Assembly (NCBI RefSeq): GCF_002154695.1
Contig: NZ_MTAV01000010.1
Location: forward strand, 1 to 46,419
Length of the DNA: 46,419 nucleotides
Origin: Nostoc sp. T09
Lineage (GTDB): Bacteria > Cyanobacteriota > Cyanobacteriia > Cyanobacteriales > Nostocaceae
Direction: 5' to 3'
Shown here: piece after piece, positions 24,719 through 33,447 of the stretch
Position numbering within the stretch: position 1 is the first letter of the stretch
Layout of the letters: the number at the start of each line of letters is the position of its first letter
Program-made: the position numbers and the translations under genes
Notes under the pieces: model-generated
What the model saw: only the letters and a program-made list of their open reading frames with translations
The model's database searches: none
Told to the model about the DNA's origin: nothing

Positions 24719-26398
24719 ATGAAAATTATTCACATTGATATTCCGCATTCTTTAACAACAACAATTAAACCTTTTGATTTTGATACAGCCGCTTACTTGA
24801 ATAATTTAGATATCGCCTACGATAGTATTGACATTAATATTGAGTTTTGGCAATTTTTACTTAATAAGATTGAAAGTTCACTCAATATAGAAGAAGATAT
24901 TTTTTATCCTAAAATTTGCCCAACTTCAATTCGAGAATTAAACTATACAGTTGAAAAAATTCATACAAGTTTACACATTCCACTTTCAGCCTTTGGATTT
25001 TCGTTTGATGAACACTTAGTTTATTCTATTGCTGGAATCCAAAAACTCTGTGAAACCTTTAATGGGTTTGAAACTATTAATGAATTTATCCAATTAAGAT
25101 TGAGTTCAATTTTACAGAATGAGAAAATTCCTACTATTATCAGTCTAGGGATCGATTCTAATCAAGCTCTTGGGTTTGCTGCTATTTTTGCAACTGCTTT
25201 AAGACGGTTACTTCCTACACAAGTCAAGATAGGAATTGGTAAACACAGCTATGAAAACTTTTCTTTAAGCTTTTGGTCTGATCAACTAGATAAATCTCAG
25301 GCTTTAAGCTCTATTTTTGATTTCATTATCTACCATGAGGAATATTTTAAACAAAGCTTAGTTAAACTGTGTGGTGTCTCTGACGAGCAGGTACAGTGTG
25401 CGTTAACCCAAGCTAATAACTATGGAGAACAGAATATTGATACCCGTACAACAGTGTATAAAACACTGATTCAGCAAAGCCACTATCAGGCTTTTTGGAA
25501 TATTAGACCTGAGAAGCTAGTTTATTTAATGCCTTTATCCCGCAATAAGTGCTATTGGAAACGATGTACTTTTTGTGTTCAAATTAATAAGCATATTGCT
25601 GATCGCTTCTACTCAGAATCTTCTGAAATTAAAATTGCTTTGGCAACTATTCAAGCAATTTATGATTTAGGAATTCGACATATTATTTTTAACGACGAAG
25701 CAGCAACACCTAAAAATGTATCAGAACTTTGTCAATTTCTTGAGGATAAAAACATTCATGATTTACAATGGACAGTTCGGATTATTGCCGATGCAAATTT
25801 TGGTGACTCACTGATTGCTCAAATGGCAAAACTTGGGTGTCGTGAGGTTTTGTTTGGTTTAGAGACTGTTCTACCAACCACTGCTCAACAAATGGGGAAG
25901 GTATCTGCTTCAGCATCACAAGAAGAAGTAATGTCACTGTTAAGTCGATTTGGGCATCAAGGAATTGGCATTTTTCTGAATCTAATCTACGCTTTTCCTA
26001 CCGAATCGGATGCCGATTTTTCAACCTCTTTTCAGTTTTATCAAAAAGCAAAAGTACAAATTCCAGGAATCACAGTGCAGTTCAATAAATTTGCATTGTT
26101 CTATAAATCAAAAATTTTTCAATCTCCAGAGCAATATGGTGTAACAATTATTCATGAACAGCCTAATTTTGATCTTCAACTTGTCTTTAACTATATTGAT
26201 AAATTTGGCAGACAATATTCAGAGCCACCCAATCAACAGTATTTACTTGAATCCTTGGAAATGAATGAGTCAGAGCTAGATGAAGTTGATCAAAATTTTC
26301 TAGAAACTTTATTTCAAATTAATTATGCATCATTTGGTTTCATTCATAAGTGCCAAACCAACCAAAACTTGATGCGTCATGTTTTACCTAATTGTTAG
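24719..26398 (+). CDS. Radical SAM protein, RiPP maturase candidate, with B12-domain-like N terminus
   Basis: A 559-residue protein. The N-terminal half (about 90-220) contains a Rossmann-like stretch (PTIISLGIDSNQALGFAAIF then VKIGIGKHSYEN) like the cobalamin-binding domain of B12-type radical SAM proteins, but without the DxHxxG motif. The radical SAM core starts with the iron-sulfur motif Cys278-x4-Cys283-x2-Cys286 (NKCYWKRCTFCVQ), one residue longer than the standard CX3CX2C. HIIFNDEAATP, CREVLFGLET and IGIFLNLIYAFPTE are typical later strands. It lies between precursor and SDR on one strand. It probably carries out the main core modification; C-methylation, epimerisation or C-C bond formation cannot be told apart from sequence. 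It has no Shine-Dalgarno sequence and is AT-rich, perhaps acquired. Confidence 0.85.
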   Translation: MKIIHIDIPHSLTTTIKPFDFDTAAYLNNLDIAYDSIDINIEFWQFLLNKIESSLNIEEDIFYPKICPTSIRELNYTVEKIHTSLHIPLSAFGFSFDEHLVYSIAGIQKLCETFNGFETINEFIQLRLSSILQNEKIPTIISLGIDSNQALGFAAIFATALRRLLPTQVKIGIGKHSYENFSLSFWSDQLDKSQALSSIFDFIIYHEEYFKQSLVKLCGVSDEQVQCALTQANNYGEQNIDTRTTVYKTLIQQSHYQAFWNIRPEKLVYLMPLSRNKCYWKRCTFCVQINKHIADRFYSESSEIKIALATIQAIYDLGIRHIIFNDEAATPKNVSELCQFLEDKNIHDLQWTVRIIADANFGDSLIAQMAKLGCREVLFGLETVLPTTAQQMGKVSASASQEEVMSLLSRFGHQGIGIFLNLIYAFPTESDADFSTSFQFYQKAKVQIPGITVQFNKFALFYKSKIFQSPEQYGVTIIHEQPNFDLQLVFNYIDKFGRQYSEPPNQQYLLESLEMNESELDEVDQNFLETLFQINYASFGFIHKCQTNQNLMRHVLPNC

Positions 26399-26412
26399 AT
26401 AATGAGGTGTGA

Positions 26413-27273
26413 ATGAATCTTTTACTGGGATCAAGCGGCTATTTGGGTGTCAATCTTCTAGAGTATTTAGACCCTAATCAAACAATTACAGTTTCTCGCA
26501 GTAGCGAAAAACCAGAGGTTTTAGAGCATATTTGCCTTGATATCCGAGACGAACTGACATCATCAGAGTTGCAGCAAATCGTCAAGTGCAGACCCAGCCA
26601 GATTTATATTTTAGGCAGACCTACTGAAGATGATTTTTATATTAATAAGCGCTTTTACGATAATTTGAAGACATTATTTTTAAAGTTGGCAGATGATCCC
26701 ATCCTGTCAACTATTCATTTTTTTAGCACAACCCTAGTATACGATGGTATTAAACACATTACCTCTTCTTTGTTAGGAGAGGTAAAACCCTACAGCTTTT
26801 ACGAATACTTTAAATTAGATTTTGAGTTATTCCTTCACTACTTGAGTTTAAATATTAGACCCGATATTGCTGTATTTATTCATCGGTTACCCATTTTATT
26901 TGGCGGAATATTTTCGCCTCAAAAAAACTCAGACCAATTTCTCTACAGTTTTATTAATTCTTACATCCAAGGTAATGGTTGGAGGTTTGCTACGGAGGAA
27001 GACAAAAAATATGGAACTTCCTGGGCATTTACACCTGACCTATGCAAAGCAGTGACTTTGCCTCCTTCAAGCTCTGGTTTTCATCTAAAAAATGCTTCAT
27101 CTGGGTTCTTTACTTATTTTCAGCTTCATGAATTACTGGTGCAATATTTTGGGCAACCTTTAAAGGATGAACTAAAGTTGTATCGAAGCTATTTTAACAT
27201 TGATGATGAATTAGGCTTACCTCAGAAGAGTATTGATGATGCCGTTATTGCCATACAAAGTTCAATCAGCTAG
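26413..27273 (+). CDS. Extended SDR / NAD-dependent epimerase-dehydratase-type protein
   Basis: A 286-residue extended short-chain dehydrogenase. The NAD(P)-binding motif is GSSGYLG (GxxGxxG, residues 6-12), the catalytic Ser/Thr is in FFSTTLVYDG (105-106) and YxxxK is Tyr130-Lys134, so it should be active. GAGGTG lies five bases before the ATG, and the stop of the radical SAM gene is only 14 bases upstream, indicating coupled expression. Sugar-nucleotide epimerases share this fold, but there is no glycosyltransferase in the cluster, so the substrate may be the peptide itself or a side-chain intermediate made by the radical SAM enzyme. That is inference. Homologues usually have about 300 residues. 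Confidence 0.82.
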   Translation: MNLLLGSSGYLGVNLLEYLDPNQTITVSRSSEKPEVLEHICLDIRDELTSSELQQIVKCRPSQIYILGRPTEDDFYINKRFYDNLKTLFLKLADDPILSTIHFFSTTLVYDGIKHITSSLLGEVKPYSFYEYFKLDFELFLHYLSLNIRPDIAVFIHRLPILFGGIFSPQKNSDQFLYSFINSYIQGNGWRFATEEDKKYGTSWAFTPDLCKAVTLPPSSSGFHLKNASSGFFTYFQLHELLVQYFGQPLKDELKLYRSYFNIDDELGLPQKSIDDAVIAIQSSIS

Positions 27274-27294
27274 TCTTGCTAAAGGCTTGACATA

Positions 27295-28596
27295 ATGTTT
27301 AGCGATCCCAATCCCAACTCTTTACCTGAAATTCAACTCGATAACTTCCTCTCGCCAACTAATCGCTGGATGAAATTATTTGGAATTGTCCTGCTTAGTA
27401 CGCTGGGAGGATTATCTGTTTTACCGTCTTTGTTCAAATATGATGTTGTCGTTAAAGTAGAAGCGGTTGTTCGTCCCCTTGGAGAAGTCAAGGCAGTGCA
27501 AGCGAGTGTTGAGGGAGCTATCACCCAGATTTATGTTAAAGAGAATCAAATCATTAAACAGGGCGAACCAATAGCTACAATTAATGATTCTCGCCTCAAG
27601 ACACAGGTAATTCAACATCAAGAAAGCATTCGCAAAACTGAGCAACAACGAACTCGTATCGATGCCCAAATTGCTGCTCTCAATCGCCAAATTGCTGCTG
27701 AAACTGACCAAATAAAGCAGTCCGTGGCATCTGCTGAGGCACAACTTCAACTTAGTCAACGGAACTACCGCGATCAACAGTTAAAGACACAGGCAGATGT
27801 TCTACAAGCGCAAGCAAGTTTAGAGTTAGCGCAAGAAGAGCTAAATCGCTTCCAACAGCTAGCAAACACTGGAGCAATTTCCCTATTACAGCTAAGGGAA
27901 AAAGAATCTACATTTAAGGTAGCAATGGCTCAATTAGCAAGTGCAAGAGCATTGCTTAATCCGAGTGCAGCATTAGTCAAAATTGCTAATAAAGGAATTG
28001 CACAGCGACAGTCAGAAGGGCAAGCCGTTATTGCTAATTTGGTTAAAGATCGGGAAGTTTTAGTACAACAGGGGATACAACTCGAAAATCAGATTAGCTT
28101 CGACTACCAGCAGATTGCCCAGTTACAAAGAGATTTAAAGTCAACGATTGTGCGTGCTCCCGTTGATGGAACTATTTTACAATTGAATGTCCGCAGCACC
28201 AGTCAAGTAGTAGAAGCAAAAGATGTGATTGCTCAGGTTATGCCAAGCAGTGTTCCACTTGTCATTAAGGCTTATGCATCGTCACAAGATGTTAGCCAAA
28301 TCAAGATTGGGCAAAGGGTGCAAATGAGACTTTCTGCCTGTCCCTATCCTGATTTTGGCACATTGAAAGGAAAGGTCAATGCCGTTTCTCCAGACACTGT
28401 TACGCTGATTCAAGGACAAACAGCAAACAAAGCAGCCTACGAGGTTACTATTGTACCTGAGAGACTGATGTTGACACAGGGAACACGGCAATGTCTTACT
28501 CAGGCAGGAATGGAAGGGCGGGCTGATATCATTACCAGAGACGAGACCGTCTTACAGTTTCTTCTCCGAAAAGCAAGACTGCTTACTGATGTGTAG
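27295..28596 (+). CDS. HlyD-family periplasmic adaptor of the RiPP exporter
   Basis: A 433-residue membrane fusion protein. A short cytoplasmic start is followed by one membrane helix (about 27-46), a split biotinyl-lipoyl-like domain (VEAVVRPLGEVKAVQASVEG and later IVRAPVDGTILQL), and a long coiled-coil hairpin (about 105-270). The C-terminal beta-barrel runs to DVQ-like KARLLTDV. In type I secretion such proteins link the ABC exporter to an outer-membrane channel. Its partner is the C39 exporter encoded 4 kb away on the other strand. It starts 21 bases after the SDR stop with AAAGG upstream, so it closes the operon. No TolC-type gene is present; that partner is usually encoded elsewhere. 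Confidence 0.9.
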   Translation: MFSDPNPNSLPEIQLDNFLSPTNRWMKLFGIVLLSTLGGLSVLPSLFKYDVVVKVEAVVRPLGEVKAVQASVEGAITQIYVKENQIIKQGEPIATINDSRLKTQVIQHQESIRKTEQQRTRIDAQIAALNRQIAAETDQIKQSVASAEAQLQLSQRNYRDQQLKTQADVLQAQASLELAQEELNRFQQLANTGAISLLQLREKESTFKVAMAQLASARALLNPSAALVKIANKGIAQRQSEGQAVIANLVKDREVLVQQGIQLENQISFDYQQIAQLQRDLKSTIVRAPVDGTILQLNVRSTSQVVEAKDVIAQVMPSSVPLVIKAYASSQDVSQIKIGQRVQMRLSACPYPDFGTLKGKVNAVSPDTVTLIQGQTANKAAYEVTIVPERLMLTQGTRQCLTQAGMEGRADIITRDETVLQFLLRKARLLTDV

Positions 28597-28669
28597 ATGT
28601 AGGAACCTGCAATAAGAAACTGATATAAGGACTCAACGCTTTGTTGCAGTTGGGTGTAGCACCAGTCCC

Positions 28670-28760
28670 AAACAGTCTTTAATTACGAATTACGTAAATT
28701 CATAGCGGCTTGCCGTACTCCTTCGGAGAACCTGTAGGGTGTGGAACGGTAGGGTATTAT
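28670..28760. repeat. Dispersed repeat between hlyD and moeA
   Basis: The stretch with AGCGGCTTGCCGTACTCC and TTCGGAGAACC contains a small inverted repeat (CTCC-TTC-GGAG) and resembles GC-rich dispersed repeats common in Nostocales. It marks the right edge of the RiPP cluster. Confidence 0.45.
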
Positions 28761-28794
28761 CAATTAGGAATTATGTTAATACCAGGCGATCGCT

Positions 28795-30033
28795 ATGCTA
28801 TCAGTCAGCGATACAGAAGCAGTTATTTTAAATTTAGTGCAGCCACTAGATAACCAGGGTGATACAGAAGTTGTAGATTTATTAGCAGGTGACGGTCGCA
28901 TTCTCGCCACACCTGTCACTAGCAAACTGGACTTTCCCCATTGGGATAATTCGGCAATGGATGGTTATGCAGTGCGTTACCTTGATGTGCAGCACTGTAG
29001 CACCGAACAGCCAGCCGTTTTGGAAATAGTGGAGGAAATTCCTGCGGGATATCAGCCCCAGTCTACAATTCAACAGGGTCAAGCTGCACGGATTTTTACA
29101 GGCGCAGTGATGCCAAAGGGTGCAGATACTGTAGTTATGCAAGAAAGAACAAGGCGAGAGAAAAACTACGTTCATATCCTCGCGGCACCACAACCACAAG
29201 AATTTGTCAGGCACAAAGCATCTTTTTACCAAGCTGGGACACAATTGTTACCAGCAGGAATTAAATTAAATGCCGCAGAAATTTCTGTTTTAGCAGCAGC
29301 CCAGTCTCCTCAAGTTAGTGTTTACCGTCGTCCCCGTGTAGCAATATTTTCTACGGGTGATGAGTTAGTCACCCTCGATCAACCTCTAGCAGCAGGGCAA
29401 ATTGTAGACTCTAATGGATATGCGCTGGCAGCGTTGGTAAGAGAAAGTGGTGCAAAACCGTTAATATTAGGCATTGTTAAGGATGATCCAGCAGATCTTG
29501 AGAAAACGATCGCCTACGCTATAGCCAACGCCGATCTAGTTATCTCTTCCGGTGGGGTTTCTGTAGGGGATTATGACTATGTTGATCAAATTCTAGAAAA
29601 ACTAAGAGCAAAAATTCATATCCGTGCTGTGGCTATGAGGCCAGGAAAACCTTTGACTGTCGCTACCTTTTCCACTCACAACTCAGCACTCTATTTTGGT
29701 TTACCTGGAAACCCAGCTGCTGTTTTGGTCACTTTTTTGCGGTTTGTACAGCCAGCAATTAAAAAACTTTCTGGCTTGGGTGAGGGTTGGGAAACAGCAT
29801 TTGTGAAAGTGCGATCGCACCACGAGTTGCGATCGGATGGCAAGCGCGAAACTTATGTTTGGGGTAAATTACAGTTAATTGATGGCGTTTATGAGTTTCA
29901 CAAAGCTGGGGGTAGTCACAGTTCCGGCAATTTAATTAACTTAGCTCAAACCAATGCCTTAGCTGTTATCCCTGTAGGGAAAACATTAATTTCTTCAGGT
30001 GAAGAGGTGCAGGTTTTAAAAACACTATCTTAG
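28795..30033 (+). CDS. moeA: Molybdopterin molybdenumtransferase MoeA
   Basis: A 412-residue MoeA. It inserts molybdate into adenylated molybdopterin to finish the molybdenum cofactor, needed for nitrate reductase. Signatures are FPHWDNSAMDGYAV (about 43-56), IFTGAVMPKGADTVVMQE, the MogA-like core with VISSGGVSVGDYDYV, and RPGKPLTVA followed by FGLPGNPAAVLVTF. Length and motif order match the family. It stands alone here, without other moa or mog genes, downstream of a repeat and convergent with the methyltransferase. Confidence 0.95.
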   Translation: MLSVSDTEAVILNLVQPLDNQGDTEVVDLLAGDGRILATPVTSKLDFPHWDNSAMDGYAVRYLDVQHCSTEQPAVLEIVEEIPAGYQPQSTIQQGQAARIFTGAVMPKGADTVVMQERTRREKNYVHILAAPQPQEFVRHKASFYQAGTQLLPAGIKLNAAEISVLAAAQSPQVSVYRRPRVAIFSTGDELVTLDQPLAAGQIVDSNGYALAALVRESGAKPLILGIVKDDPADLEKTIAYAIANADLVISSGGVSVGDYDYVDQILEKLRAKIHIRAVAMRPGKPLTVATFSTHNSALYFGLPGNPAAVLVTFLRFVQPAIKKLSGLGEGWETAFVKVRSHHELRSDGKRETYVWGKLQLIDGVYEFHKAGGSHSSGNLINLAQTNALAVIPVGKTLISSGEEVQVLKTLS

Positions 30034-30068
30034 ACATAAGGTAGAGAGCAGTCAGTTCATACTCAAAA

Positions 30069-30860
30069 TTAATTACTTGCTTTTATTGAGTACATCAGTG
30101 GTAATAAATTTGGATAATCTTTAACAACCCACTTACCTGGCTCAATTTCTGTTAAAAAAGTCCAACAATTATAGACACTGTAAGGATACTCATGCACATA
30201 CTCGATTTTTAAGCCAGCATTGATTAGTGCATTGATCGCATCACTTAAGCTATGTGTCCATTCATATGATACTTGGTTAATTTTAGTATCTGGTTCAGCA
30301 TAACTACTCTCATTTTCAAAGCTTAAAGGCTCATCAGAATGAAAATAAGGGTACTTCAGTTTTTTGCCTGCTTCATCTAGCATTAATACTACAGGGTGAA
30401 ATTCAACTATATAGAAAAATCCTCCAGGTTTAATAAATTCTTTGATAACTTCACCCCAGTTGTTTAAATCTGGAAGCCAACAAATTGTTCCATAGGACGT
30501 AAATACAATATCAAACTTTTCATTTATTTTATTAGGTGAATTATAAATATCAGTGCAGATGAAATTTGCATTGACTTCTAATTTATTGCTTAATTCCCTA
30601 GCCTTAATGATGGCATTTTCTGAAATGTCAATACCCGTTACTTTAGCTCCTAACTTAGCCCAAGAAATCGTATCCATACCAAAGTGACATTGTAAGTGCA
30701 ATAAAGTTTTGTCTCTTACATCACCCACTTCACTCATTTCTATGGAATTTAAAGATAACTTACCTGCTTCAAACCCATCAACATCGTAAAATTTGGAGCC
30801 TATATTTATCTGGGTTAACTTATTCCACAACTGTTTATTTGTTTCAAAATATTGATCCAC
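30069..30860 (-). CDS. SAM-dependent methyltransferase, class I
   Basis: A 263-residue Rossmann-fold methyltransferase. Motif I is a variant, LLHLQCHFGMDTISWAKLG (about 53-71), where the usual GxGxG is replaced by QCHFGMD, a pattern seen in a subgroup of UbiE/COQ5-like proteins. VTGIDISENAI is motif II and FDIVFTSYGTICWLPDL motif IV. The C-terminal part is aromatic (WTFLTEIEPGKW), probably the substrate pocket. GGAGG precedes the ATG by 11 bases. The gene is AT-rich and isolated between moeA (convergent) and ggt. It lies 1.5 kb from the RiPP operon on the other strand; I see no reason to include it there. Substrate unknown. Confidence 0.8.
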   Translation of the reverse strand: MDQYFETNKQLWNKLTQINIGSKFYDVDGFEAGKLSLNSIEMSEVGDVRDKTLLHLQCHFGMDTISWAKLGAKVTGIDISENAIIKARELSNKLEVNANFICTDIYNSPNKINEKFDIVFTSYGTICWLPDLNNWGEVIKEFIKPGGFFYIVEFHPVVLMLDEAGKKLKYPYFHSDEPLSFENESSYAEPDTKINQVSYEWTHSLSDAINALINAGLKIEYVHEYPYSVYNCWTFLTEIEPGKWVVKDYPNLLPLMYSIKASN

Positions 30861-30958
30861 AGTTTAACCTCCACTATCGGATGGGGTTTTAGCTTTGAGT
30901 GCGATCGCTCCTAGATTATCCTCATTCACCTAAGAATAAACAGTGTGACTACAAAAAT

Positions 30959-32554
30959 TCACCAAGCCAAAGCCAAACCATCAGCACGAGACTCAGAGGC
31001 AGCAATTAATACTTGATTTTGCTTGTAAATAATTTGACCACGTCCAAAGAAATCATCAGGATTTTGCTGTACATGATGACCACGCTGAACTAGTCCCTGT
31101 GCTATTTTCTGGGATGCAGTTTGCTCTAACAATACTGTAGAGTCAGAGACGAATTGCCATCTAGGTGCATCTAAAGCAGCTTGGGGATTCAAGTCATAAT
31201 CAGCCAAATTTACCACTACTTGCAGATGTCCTTGTGGTTGCATGGCTCCGCCCATGACACCAAATGCCCCAATCGGTTGATTATTTTGAGTCAAAAAGCC
31301 GGGGATAATGGTATGAAAAGGGCGTTTACCTGGAGCGAAGTGGTTAGGATGTTGGGGATCGACACTAAATCCGTAGCCCCGATTTTGCAAAGCTATGCCA
31401 GTACCAGCGGGGAGAATGCCACTACCAAAGCCTGTGAAGTTAGATTGAATGAAAGATACCATTAATTCGCCATCGGCAGCGGCTAGATATACAGTTCCAC
31501 GTTTTGGTAATCCTGGTTCAGCTAGGGCGATCGCTTGTTCTGTAATTAAACCACGGCGCTTTGCTGCATAATCTAAGGAGAGGAGATGCTCCGCAGTTAC
31601 TTCTAAAAAACGTTCATCCGCAATGTATTTATACACATCTGCAAAGGCTAGTTTCATCGCTTCAATTTGCAAATGGTAACTTTCTGCTGATTCGCGGGGA
31701 TAACGAGACAATTCAAAGCCAGAAAGGATATTTAAGGCAATTAAGGTAGCAATCCCTTGGGTATTCGGGGGAATTTCCCAAACTGTCAAATCTCGGTAGT
31801 TTGTAGAGATTGGTCGCACCCATTCAGCTTTATGAGCAGCTAAGTCATTTTTGGTTAAGTATCCACCAGTATCGGCGGCAAAGTCTGCGATTTGTTGCGC
31901 GATATTGCCACGATAAAAGCTTTCGCCACCAGTAGCGGCTATTTCACGCAAAGTTTGGGCGTGTGCGGGAGAATGCCAAATTTCTCCGGCTTTTGGCGCT
32001 CTATTATTAGGGAAAAATACCGTTTTAAAACAGTCAAATTCTTTACCAACTAGAGAAAGATAATTTTGTTCCAACCGTTGCCAAGCTAGTGAAACCATAG
32101 GCGACACAGGAAAACCTTCCTCGGCGTAACGAATTGCAGGTGCAAACAAGTTCTCAAAAGGTAAACGTCCCCAACGTTCCCACAAGGTTCGCCATGCGGA
32201 AACAGCACCTGGTACAGTAACAGCACGCCAATCATATTTCGGTACAGCATTGAGTCCAGCAAATTCTTTTAAAGTAAGTTTTTGCGGACTTTTCCCGGAA
32301 GCGTTTAAACCGTGCAGTTTCCCATCCCAAACTAAAGCAAAAGCATCAGCACCAATGCCATTGGCCGTAGGTTCTACTACGGTAAGTGCGATCGCAGTAG
32401 CTATGGCAGCATCAACAGCGCTACCACCAGCCCATAACATTTCCATACCAGCTATAGTCGCCAACGGTTGACTGGCTGCGACAGCTCCGCGACTACCCAT
32501 TATCACTCGTCGGGTACTAAGGTAGGGATAGTTGGTGAGGTTTCCCAAACTCAT
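30959..32554 (-). CDS. ggt: Gamma-glutamyltransferase family protein
   Basis: A 531-residue Ntn-hydrolase of the GGT family, which cuts and transfers the gamma-glutamyl group of glutathione-like compounds. Hallmarks are GAVAASQPLATIAGMEML with GGSAVDAAIATAIAL near the N terminus, the self-cleavage threonine in KRGTVYLAAADG (mid-protein), then FTGFGSGI, GKRPFHTIIPGF and GVMGGAMQPQGHLQVV near the C terminus. Unlike periplasmic enterobacterial GGT there is no signal peptide, so it may act in the cytoplasm, as is common for this YwrD-like subgroup. No operon partners. Glutathione versus other gamma-glutamyl substrates cannot be decided. Confidence 0.88.
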   Translation of the reverse strand: MSLGNLTNYPYLSTRRVIMGSRGAVAASQPLATIAGMEMLWAGGSAVDAAIATAIALTVVEPTANGIGADAFALVWDGKLHGLNASGKSPQKLTLKEFAGLNAVPKYDWRAVTVPGAVSAWRTLWERWGRLPFENLFAPAIRYAEEGFPVSPMVSLAWQRLEQNYLSLVGKEFDCFKTVFFPNNRAPKAGEIWHSPAHAQTLREIAATGGESFYRGNIAQQIADFAADTGGYLTKNDLAAHKAEWVRPISTNYRDLTVWEIPPNTQGIATLIALNILSGFELSRYPRESAESYHLQIEAMKLAFADVYKYIADERFLEVTAEHLLSLDYAAKRRGLITEQAIALAEPGLPKRGTVYLAAADGELMVSFIQSNFTGFGSGILPAGTGIALQNRGYGFSVDPQHPNHFAPGKRPFHTIIPGFLTQNNQPIGAFGVMGGAMQPQGHLQVVVNLADYDLNPQAALDAPRWQFVSDSTVLLEQTASQKIAQGLVQRGHHVQQNPDDFFGRGQIIYKQNQVLIAASESRADGLALAW

Positions 32555-32903
32555 TTTTTGTGCAGAAGACTGGACAGAATTTTTTATATCTGTATAAGAA
32601 CATACAATATTTTTTCATATCTTGCTGTGTTGGTGAACACATATAGTATTTTGTTCTTAGGCGATCGCAAGTTGATATCTGCATCAGCACAATTTTTTAG
32701 CTAGACGTTTTAGGGAGAACCGTACTGATTAATTCTTGTTGTTACTACCTTTTAATAAGCCATGATTTAGGTACGGTATTCTTGAATCTTAGAAGTGCAA
32801 TTAACCGTATTTCGAGTCATTATATTTCGCCGTATTCTAATAATTAAGTAAACGATAAATCCTGAAGCAATTAAATAAAAAGCTAGGAATTGGAGAAACA
32901 TAT
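32555..32903. other. Divergent promoter region between ggt and hsp20
   Basis: About 350 AT-rich bases. ACCGTAC at 32719-32725 and GTACGGT at 32771-32777 form a widely spaced inverted repeat. No CIRCE element (TTAGCACTC-N9-GAGTGCTAA) is present, so HrcA control of hsp20 is not indicated. Confidence 0.5.
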
Positions 32904-33338
32904 ATGGCTTTAGTACGTTATAATCCTTGGCAAGAATTGAACGCAGTGCAACGTCAAATCGACTCTCTATTTGAAGATTTCCAAGCACCTACTTTTGCTA
33001 GGGCTATAGCAGCCGAACTGCATGAAACTGAAGATGCTATACACCTGAAGCTGGAACTACCTGGAATCGAGGCTAAGGATGTAGATATTGAAGTCACTGA
33101 GAAAGCAGTTAAGGTGGTTGCTGAACGTAAGTCTGAAACCAAAACAGAGGATAATGGTAAAACAAAAAGTGAATTTTACTACGGTAAGTTCCAACGAGTA
33201 ATTCCTCTAACTGCTCGCATCCAAAATACCAACGTCAAGGCAGAATATAAAGACGGAATTTTGAATTTGACTCTGCCCAAAACAGAGCAAGAAAAAAATA
33301 AAGTCGTTAAGATTAACCTTGGCGAACCTGCGGCATAA
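32904..33338 (+). CDS. hspA: Small heat-shock protein, Hsp20/HspA family
   Basis: A 144-residue alpha-crystallin-type chaperone. The N-terminal arm MALVRYNPWQELNAVQRQID is typical of cyanobacterial HspA. The alpha-crystallin domain spans about 42-135 with ELPGIEAKDVDIEVTEKAVK, GKFQRVIPL and the hallmark AEYKDGILNLTLPK. The C-terminal VVKINL supplies the I/V-x-I/V anchor that drives oligomer assembly. It binds unfolding proteins without ATP and protects membranes and photosystem II in heat. GGAG lies before the ATG and a strong terminator follows, so it is transcribed alone. Confidence 0.93.
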   Translation: MALVRYNPWQELNAVQRQIDSLFEDFQAPTFARAIAAELHETEDAIHLKLELPGIEAKDVDIEVTEKAVKVVAERKSETKTEDNGKTKSEFYYGKFQRVIPLTARIQNTNVKAEYKDGILNLTLPKTEQEKNKVVKINLGEPAA

Positions 33339-33389
33339 ATTTGATATTAGTGAGCAGGTATTCAACTAATAGCGTGACATAATAATATT

Positions 33390-33420
33390 AAACCTGGTTG
33401 AATTATCAACCAGGTTTTTT
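33390..33420 (+). terminator. Intrinsic terminator of hsp20
   Basis: AAACCTGGTTGA and TCAACCAGGTTT form a perfect 12-pair stem with a four-base loop, followed directly by TTT. It lies 52 bases after the hsp20 stop. Confidence 0.9.
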
Positions 33421-33447
33421 ACTTTAACGACTTGTTTATTTGCCCGC

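Noticed and set aside
20851-28596. Microviridin or cyanobactin cluster
   Set aside because: There are no ATP-grasp ligases, no PatA/PatG-type proteases and the core lacks the microviridin TxKxPSD-like motif.
30069-30860. Methyltransferase as part of the RiPP cluster
   Set aside because: It is separated by a repeat and moeA, lies on the opposite strand, and resembles small-molecule methyltransferases.
31181-31465. 94-residue plus-strand frame inside ggt
   Set aside because: It is antisense to a well-conserved gene and has no family features.
32767-32988. Minus-strand frame with one hydrophobic helix overlapping the hsp20 start
   Set aside because: It covers the hsp20 promoter and first codons and has no ribosome site; most likely chance.
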